Of a stretch of 64,000 bases of DNA, positions 59,320 to 64,000 are shown in pieces (position 1 is the stretch's first letter; each line of letters starts with the position of its first letter). The stretch lies in NCBI RefSeq assembly GCF_016735675.1, contig NZ_JAERSG010000003.1:652103-716102 (forward strand), read 5' to 3'. The DNA comes from Nocardioides baculatus (GTDB lineage: Bacteria; Actinomycetota; Actinomycetes; Propionibacteriales; Nocardioidaceae). The translations under genes and the position numbers were made by a program. The notes below the pieces were generated by a model. It saw nothing but the letters and a program-made list of their open reading frames with translations. It did not search any database and was not told the DNA's origin.

Positions 59320-60573
59320 ATGCCCTCGACCCGCGTAGTCGTCACCGGCCTCGGCGCCACCTCACCTGTCGGTGGGGACGTCGCCTCGACGTGGCAAGCC
59401 ATGCTGGCCGGCACCTCCGGCATCGGTTACCTCGACGACGAGTGGGTCGACACCCTGCCGGTGCGCATCGGTGGCCGCGTCGCCGTCGAACCGTCCGAGG
59501 TCCTCGACCGCGTCAAGGCGCGTCGCCTCGACCGTTCCAGCCAGTTCGCGATGGTCGCGGCCGACCAGGCCTGGGCCGACTCCGGCCTCGAGGGGTCCGG
59601 TCTCGAGCCCGAGCGCCTCGGCGTCGCGCTCGCCTCCGGCATCGGCGGCGTCACCACGCTGCTCGCCAACTACGACACGCTGCTCGAGAAGGGCGCCCGC
59701 CGGGTGTCCCCGCTCGCCGTGCCGATGCTCATGCCCAACGCCCCGGCGGCCAACGTCAGCCTCAAGTACGGCGCCCGCGCGGCGGTCCACGCGCCCACGT
59801 CGGCCTGCGCCTCCGGCAACGAGGCCATCGCGATGGCCATCGACCTGATCCGCCTCGGCCGCGCCGACGTCGTCATCGCCGGCGGCACCGAGGCCGCGAT
59901 CCACCCGCTGCCGATGGCCGCGTTCGCCAACATGATGGCGCTGTCCAAGACCGCGAGCGGCGACGACGGTCGTGACCCGGCCTCCGTCTCGCGTCCCTGG
60001 GACGTCGCCCGCGACGGCTTCGTCCTCGGCGAGGGCGGCGCCGTGCTCATCATCGAGTCCGAGGAGCACGCCCGCGCCCGTGGCGCGAAGATCTACGCCG
60101 AGGTGCGCGGCGCCGGCATCAGCAACGACGCCCACGACATCGCCCAGCCCGACCCCGAGGGTCGCGGCGGCACCCGCGCCATCACGATGGCACTCCGCGA
60201 GGGCGACGTCGACCCGGCCACCGTGGTCCACGTCAACGCCCACGCCACCTCGACGCCCAAGGGCGACATCGCGGAGGGCCTGATGCTCCACGCCGTCCTC
60301 GGCGAGCACGTCGACCGCTGCGTGGTCACCAGCACGAAGTCGATGACCGGCCACCTCCTCGGCGGCGCAGGCGCCCTCGAGGCCGTCGCCACCGTCATGG
60401 CGCTCCACGACCGGGTCAGTCCCCCGACGATCAACCTCGACGACAAGGATCCCGAGGTCGACCTCGACATCCCGACGTCCAGGCGCGACCTGCCCGAGGG
60501 CGACATCGTGGCCCTCAACAACTCCTTCGGCTTCGGTGGCGCCAACGTCGCCGTGGCGTTCGGGTCGATCTAG
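59320..60573 (+). CDS. fabF: Beta-ketoacyl-ACP synthase II
   Basis: A 417-residue elongating KAS. The catalytic Cys is in TSACASGNEA, the His residues in VNAHATSTPKGD and SMTGHLLGGAGA, and NNSFGFGG is near the C-terminus. ATG at 59320 gives MPSTRVVVTGLGATSPVGGD, the family start; an upstream ATG at 59266 adds 18 residues of low complexity. The next gene is accD. Confidence 0.95.
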   Translation: MPSTRVVVTGLGATSPVGGDVASTWQAMLAGTSGIGYLDDEWVDTLPVRIGGRVAVEPSEVLDRVKARRLDRSSQFAMVAADQAWADSGLEGSGLEPERLGVALASGIGGVTTLLANYDTLLEKGARRVSPLAVPMLMPNAPAANVSLKYGARAAVHAPTSACASGNEAIAMAIDLIRLGRADVVIAGGTEAAIHPLPMAAFANMMALSKTASGDDGRDPASVSRPWDVARDGFVLGEGGAVLIIESEEHARARGAKIYAEVRGAGISNDAHDIAQPDPEGRGGTRAITMALREGDVDPATVVHVNAHATSTPKGDIAEGLMLHAVLGEHVDRCVVTSTKSMTGHLLGGAGALEAVATVMALHDRVSPPTINLDDKDPEVDLDIPTSRRDLPEGDIVALNNSFGFGGANVAVAFGSI

Positions 60574-60649
60574 ACCACCCCACGAAGTTCTCCGCTCCCC
60601 CGCTTCGCTCCTCCGCGGACAACTCCGCGGGGACCCCGGAAGGACATTG

Positions 60650-62089
60650 ATGACGACCACCGCCGCTCCCGCAGCCAAGCCCGCCAGGCTCCCCCGCGAG
60701 GAGGACCCGCGCAACCCGGTCCACCGCCTCACCGCGCTGCTCGACGAGGGCACCCTCGAGCTGATCACCGCCGACGACGACTCCGGCATGCTCGCCGCGG
60801 TCGGCCGCGTCGACGGCACGCAGGTGGTCGCCTTCTGCTCGGACGCGACCGTCATGGGCGGCGCGATGGGCGACGTCGGCTGCCGCGTGGTCGTCGACGC
60901 CTACCACCGCGCGATCACCGACAACGTGCCGATCATCGGCCTCTGGCACTCCGGCGGCGCCCGGCTGGCCGAGGGCGTGCTGTCCCTCCACGCCGTCGGC
61001 CGGATCTTCCAGGTGATGACCCAGGCCTCCGGCGTGATCCCGCAGATCTCCGTCGTGCTCGGCCCCGCCGCGGGCGGTGCGGCCTACGGCCCGGCGCTCA
61101 CCGACGTCGTGATCCTCGGCCCCGAGGGTCGGATCTTCGTCACCGGCCCCGACGTCGTCCGCTCGGTCACCGGTGAGGACGTCGACATGCTGCGCCTCGG
61201 CGGACCCGAGCCGCACGGCCGGCGCTCCGGCGTCGTGCACATCCTCACCGACTCCGAGCGCGAGGCGCTCGACAAGGCCCGTACGGTCGCGTCCCTGCTC
61301 GGCGCGCAGGGAAGCCTCGTCGCCGAGGACGTCGAGGACCGCGACCTCAGCGCGCTGCTGCCCGAGTCGAAGAAGCGCGCCTACGACGTGCACCCGCTCG
61401 TGGAGGGCGTGCTCGACGAGGGCACCATGCAGGAGATCCACGCCCGCTGGGCGCCCAACATCGTCACCGCGCTCGGCCGCTTCGGGGGCCGCACGGTCGG
61501 CGTGGTCGCCAACAACCCGCTGCGCCTCGGCGGCTGCCTCGACTCGCTCTCGGCCGAGAAGGCCTCCCGCTTCGTGCGCATGTGCGACGCCTTCGGCGTG
61601 CCCCTCATCGTCATCGTCGACGTGCCCGGCTACCTGCCCGGCGTGGGCCAGGAGTGGGACGGTGTCGTCCGTCGTGGCGCCAAGCTCCTCCACGCGTTCG
61701 GCGAGTGCGTCGTGCCGCGGGTGACGCTGGTGACCCGCAAGACCTACGGCGGCGCCTACATCGCGATGAACGCCCGCTCCCTCGGTGCGACGAAGGTGTT
61801 CGCCTGGCCGGGCGCGGAGGTGGCCGTGATGGGTGCCGTGGCCGCGATCCGGGTGCTCCACCGTCGCAAGCTGGCCGAGGTCTCCCCCGAGATCCGCCCG
61901 CAGGTCGAGGCCGAGCTGGCCGCCGAGCACGAGCGCATCGCAGGCGGCGTCGACAAGGCGGTCGAGATCGGCGTCGTCGACGAGGTCGTCGAGCCGGAGC
62001 GCACCCGCAGCACGATCGCGGCCGCGATGCGGCACGAGATCGACACCGTCGGCGTACGCCGCGGGCGGCACGGCAACATCCCGCTCTGA
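60650..62089 (+). CDS. accD: Acyl-CoA carboxylase carboxyltransferase (beta) subunit
   Basis: A 479-residue carboxyltransferase of the actinobacterial AccD type (AccD6-like by position). The N-terminal half has WHSGGARLAEGVLSLHAVG and PAAGGAAYGPALTD, the C-terminal half VDVPGYLPGVGQEWDGVVRRGAKLLHAF and KTYGGAYIAMNARS (seen in parts). It makes malonyl-CoA with a biotinylated AccA-type partner that is not in this window. ATG at 60650 follows GGAAGGACATTG. It is the last gene of the fab operon. Confidence 0.93.
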   Translation: MTTTAAPAAKPARLPREEDPRNPVHRLTALLDEGTLELITADDDSGMLAAVGRVDGTQVVAFCSDATVMGGAMGDVGCRVVVDAYHRAITDNVPIIGLWHSGGARLAEGVLSLHAVGRIFQVMTQASGVIPQISVVLGPAAGGAAYGPALTDVVILGPEGRIFVTGPDVVRSVTGEDVDMLRLGGPEPHGRRSGVVHILTDSEREALDKARTVASLLGAQGSLVAEDVEDRDLSALLPESKKRAYDVHPLVEGVLDEGTMQEIHARWAPNIVTALGRFGGRTVGVVANNPLRLGGCLDSLSAEKASRFVRMCDAFGVPLIVIVDVPGYLPGVGQEWDGVVRRGAKLLHAFGECVVPRVTLVTRKTYGGAYIAMNARSLGATKVFAWPGAEVAVMGAVAAIRVLHRRKLAEVSPEIRPQVEAELAAEHERIAGGVDKAVEIGVVDEVVEPERTRSTIAAAMRHEIDTVGVRRGRHGNIPL

Positions 62090-62133
62090 TCCGAGACCTT
62101 CCGGCTGCGTCGCCGCAACCCCTGACGGCGCTC

Positions 62134-62664
62134 CTAGACGACCTGGTGCAGCCAGCGCACCGGTGCGCCCTCACCCGCATGCCGGAAGGTCTCGAGCTCG
62201 TCGTCCCACGGCTTGCCGAGGAGCGAGTCGATCTCGTTGAGCAGCGTGGTGTCGCCGAGCGCCGACTTCACGACGGCTGCCTTGAGCCGGTCCTCCGGGA
62301 TGAGGATGTCGCCGTGCGGTCCGGTGATGGCGTGGAAGATGCCGAGGTCCGGGGTGCAGGAGAAACGCGTGCCCTCCGAGGAGCTGGTCGGCTCCTCGGT
62401 GATCTCGAAGCGGAGGTGGTTCCACCCGCGCAGCGCGGAGGCCACCGCCGCTGCCGTCCCGGCAGTGCCGGTCCACGACAGCTCGGCGCGGTACGAGCCC
62501 GGCTGGGCAGGCTGCGGTGTCCAGTCGAGCGAGACGGCAACTCCGAGGACTCCGCCCACGGCCCACTCGATGTGCGGGCAGAGTGCGGAGGGAGCAGAGT
62601 GCACGTAGAGAATGCCCCTCGTCCCCGGACCGTCCGGGCGGGAAGCAATGCGTGTGGTCACCAC
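62134..62664 (-). CDS. DUF3145 protein
   Basis: A 176-residue actinobacterial protein with GILYVHSAPSALCPHIEWAVGGVLG and SWTGTAGTAAAVASALRGW. The family has no known function but is conserved next to the fab operon in related genomes. GTG start after AAGGAGGTCGT. An A/T-rich stretch upstream (62720-62775) may be its promoter. It converges on accD. Confidence 0.88.
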   Translation of the reverse strand: MVTTRIASRPDGPGTRGILYVHSAPSALCPHIEWAVGGVLGVAVSLDWTPQPAQPGSYRAELSWTGTAGTAAAVASALRGWNHLRFEITEEPTSSSEGTRFSCTPDLGIFHAITGPHGDILIPEDRLKAAVVKSALGDTTLLNEIDSLLGKPWDDELETFRHAGEGAPVRWLHQVV

Positions 62665-62803
62665 GACCTCCTTGAGTTCCGACGCTCCAGATGCGCCTTC
62701 CCCAGCGGTCTGTCGTCGTTGCTCAACGGTGGTCGAGTGACATGTATGTGATTAGTGGCTCCATTGTGACCCATGGGGCGCCCGAACGCCAGCGTGACGC
62801 GGG

Positions 62804-63805
62804 TCAGGACTGGCGGCGCTCCAGGAGGTCCGCGCGCTCGGCGGCGTCGGTGAGCTCGTCGGAGTCGACCGCGTGCGTGCGGTGGAACCACGCCAGGGCG
62901 TCGGCCTCACGGCCGGCGGACTCGAGGGTGTCGGCGTACGCGTAGCGCAGGCGCACCACCCAGGGCTGCCGGCTCTTGGACGTCAGCGGGGCGAGCTCGA
63001 GCGTACGGAGGGCCGCGTCGAGCTGACCCATGTCACGGCGGGCTCCCGCCTCGACGAGCGTCATCTCCGCCTTCGCCTCGGTGCTGAAGTTGGCCACCGA
63101 CGGGCTCTTGGCGAGCTTGATCGCCTGCTCGGGGTTGCCGAGCGCGCGGTGGCAGTCGGCCATGATCGGCAGGTAGTCGGTGGCACCGTTCATCCGCTTG
63201 GCGGCACGCAGCTCCGCGAGCGCGACGTCGTAGTGGCCGGCCGCGTAGGCCGCCTCCCCCGTGGCCTCGCGCACGACCGCCAGCCGCGACGCACGGGCGC
63301 GCGCTGCCAGGGTGTGGCGGTAGGCCAGCTCGGGGTCCTCGTCGATCAGGGCACCCGCAGCGGCGAGGTGACGTGCGACGCGGGCGGCCAGCTTCTCGGG
63401 CAGTCCCTTCAGCTGCGCCCGGACACCACGGTCGAGCTCGATACCGGTGATGTGCTCCGGGAGCTCGGGGCCGTCGTACTCGGCCTGGTCGGCCGTACGG
63501 ATCTTCGGCTCGGCGCGGCCACGGAAGGCGCGGTCCTGCGAGCGGGAGTCGTTCTTGCCCTGGTAGCCGCCGCGGGACGAGCCGCCCTGGAAGCCGCCCC
63601 CCTTGCCGGCGCCACCCTTGCCGCCGCCACGCGGAGCGTCGCCACGGGAGCTGGTGCTACGACCGCGGGAGTCACTGGAGCGCGCCGACGAGCCACCTCG
63701 TCCGGCGCTGGAGCCACCTCGGGCTGGTCGCTGTCCTCGACGGTCCTCGGCCACGGCCGCACTCTCCTTCTTCACTTCGGCACTGCGCTGTCGGCCCCCG
63801 CCCAC
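62804..63805 (-). CDS. TPR-like helical repeat protein with Gly/Arg/Ser-rich N-terminus
   Basis: A 333-residue protein. Residues 1-105 are a low-complexity basic region (GGSSAGRGGSSARSS, GGGKGGAGKGGGFQGGSS). The rest has paired helices with TPR-like alanine and leucine spacing (AGHYDVALAELRAAKRMNG, ADCHRALGNPEQAIKLAK). The disordered RGG-type tail may bind RNA. It is a known conserved actinobacterial protein near the rRNA operon, as I recall, but function is unknown. Confidence 0.85.
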   Translation of the reverse strand: MGGGRQRSAEVKKESAAVAEDRRGQRPARGGSSAGRGGSSARSSDSRGRSTSSRGDAPRGGGKGGAGKGGGFQGGSSRGGYQGKNDSRSQDRAFRGRAEPKIRTADQAEYDGPELPEHITGIELDRGVRAQLKGLPEKLAARVARHLAAAGALIDEDPELAYRHTLAARARASRLAVVREATGEAAYAAGHYDVALAELRAAKRMNGATDYLPIMADCHRALGNPEQAIKLAKSPSVANFSTEAKAEMTLVEAGARRDMGQLDAALRTLELAPLTSKSRQPWVVRLRYAYADTLESAGREADALAWFHRTHAVDSDELTDAAERADLLERRQS

Positions 63806-63839
63806 GGGCCACCGTACTCATACCGGGCGTGAAATGACG

Positions 63840-63869
63840 CAGAGGCCACCAGGTGTCTGGTGGCCTCTG
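63840..63869 (-). terminator. rRNA operon terminator
   Basis: CAGAGGCCACCAG pairs with CTGGTGGCCTCTG around GTGT, 12 bp after the 5S 3' end on the minus strand, and is followed by GTCATTTCACGCC. Confidence 0.85.
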
Positions 63870-63880
63870 CCCAATGTTTG

Positions 63881-63999
63881 TCCGGCGGCGTCCTACTCTC
63901 CCACAACCTCTCGGTTGCAGTACCATCGGCGCTGAAAGGCTTAACTTCCGGGTTCGGTATGGGACCGGGTGTTTCCCGTTTCGCTATGGCCGCCGTAAC
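63881..63999 (-). rRNA. 5S ribosomal RNA
   Basis: The minus strand reads GTTACGGCGGCCATAGC at the 5' end and CGCCGCCGGA at the 3' end, which pair, with CCCGGAAGTTAAGC and GGGAGAGTAGGACG inside, typical of bacterial 5S rRNA. Length is about 119 nt; exact ends may differ by 1-2 nt. The 23S and 16S genes must lie beyond the right edge. Confidence 0.95.
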
Positions 64000-64000
64000 T

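Overview
The window is high-GC DNA (about 70% by eye) with dense genes, 4-bp start/stop overlaps and many GTG starts. It reads as an actinobacterium, most likely Nocardioides or another member of the Propionibacteriales. The evidence is the fasR-fabD-fabH-acpP-fabF-accD fatty acid locus, aceE divergent from a DUF3052 gene and an AhpE peroxiredoxin, a DUF3145 gene, and many apparently leaderless genes in which a -10 hexamer sits exactly 6 nt before the start codon. The genus is an inference.

1-38.7 kb is a large exopolysaccharide (EPS) island of the Wzx/Wzy type. It opens with a two-component system (sensor kinase, LuxR-type regulator) and an asparagine-synthetase-like amidotransferase. An initiating sugar-phosphate transferase, sugar nucleotide enzymes (RmlC-like, GDP-mannose/UDP-glucose dehydrogenase, two SDR proteins, a cytidylyltransferase, a sugar C-methyltransferase), about five glycosyltransferases, a Wzx flippase, a Wzy-like polymerase with three Wzz-like proteins, and a secreted beta-helix protein follow. 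24-35.4 kb adds a less ordinary carrier-protein module: an FAD oxidoreductase, a thioesterase/ATP-grasp fusion, a PIG-L deacetylase, a DUF4910 protein, a free-standing acyl carrier protein, a PLP decarboxylase, an AMP-forming ligase and an acyltransferase-like protein. It probably makes or attaches an amine or acyl decoration on the polymer. A polysaccharide deacetylase, a DUF4397 surface protein with a class F-like sortase, a membrane protein and a Lys-rich lipoprotein close the island.

The strongest new signal is a recurring inverted-repeat motif, roughly ACCCA-N(5-6)-GGKKRA. It occurs at about ten places, nearly all in promoter regions of the EPS island, including upstream of the two-component system. 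Its centre often lies about 60 bp upstream of the inferred transcription start. It is a candidate operator for the regulator encoded at 1654-2340.

39.4-64 kb is mostly core genome. It holds an AbiEi/DUF559-like gene flanked by inverted repeats, an RNB ribonuclease, YaaA, a FUSC-type membrane protein, a C4 zinc-ribbon protein and Nif3 pair, two acyl-CoA ligases, tRNA-Val(UAC), ahpE, the DUF3052 gene, aceE, an AraC regulator, a VOC protein, an alpha/beta hydrolase, the fatty acid synthesis operon with its FasR-like regulator, DUF3145, a TPR-like protein, and the 5S rRNA of a minus-strand rRNA operon running off the right edge. The order ahpE-DUF3052-aceE-fasR-fabD-acpP-fabF-accD parallels Mycobacterium tuberculosis Rv2238c-Rv2247. 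No CRISPR array, transposase, integrase or attachment site was recognised.
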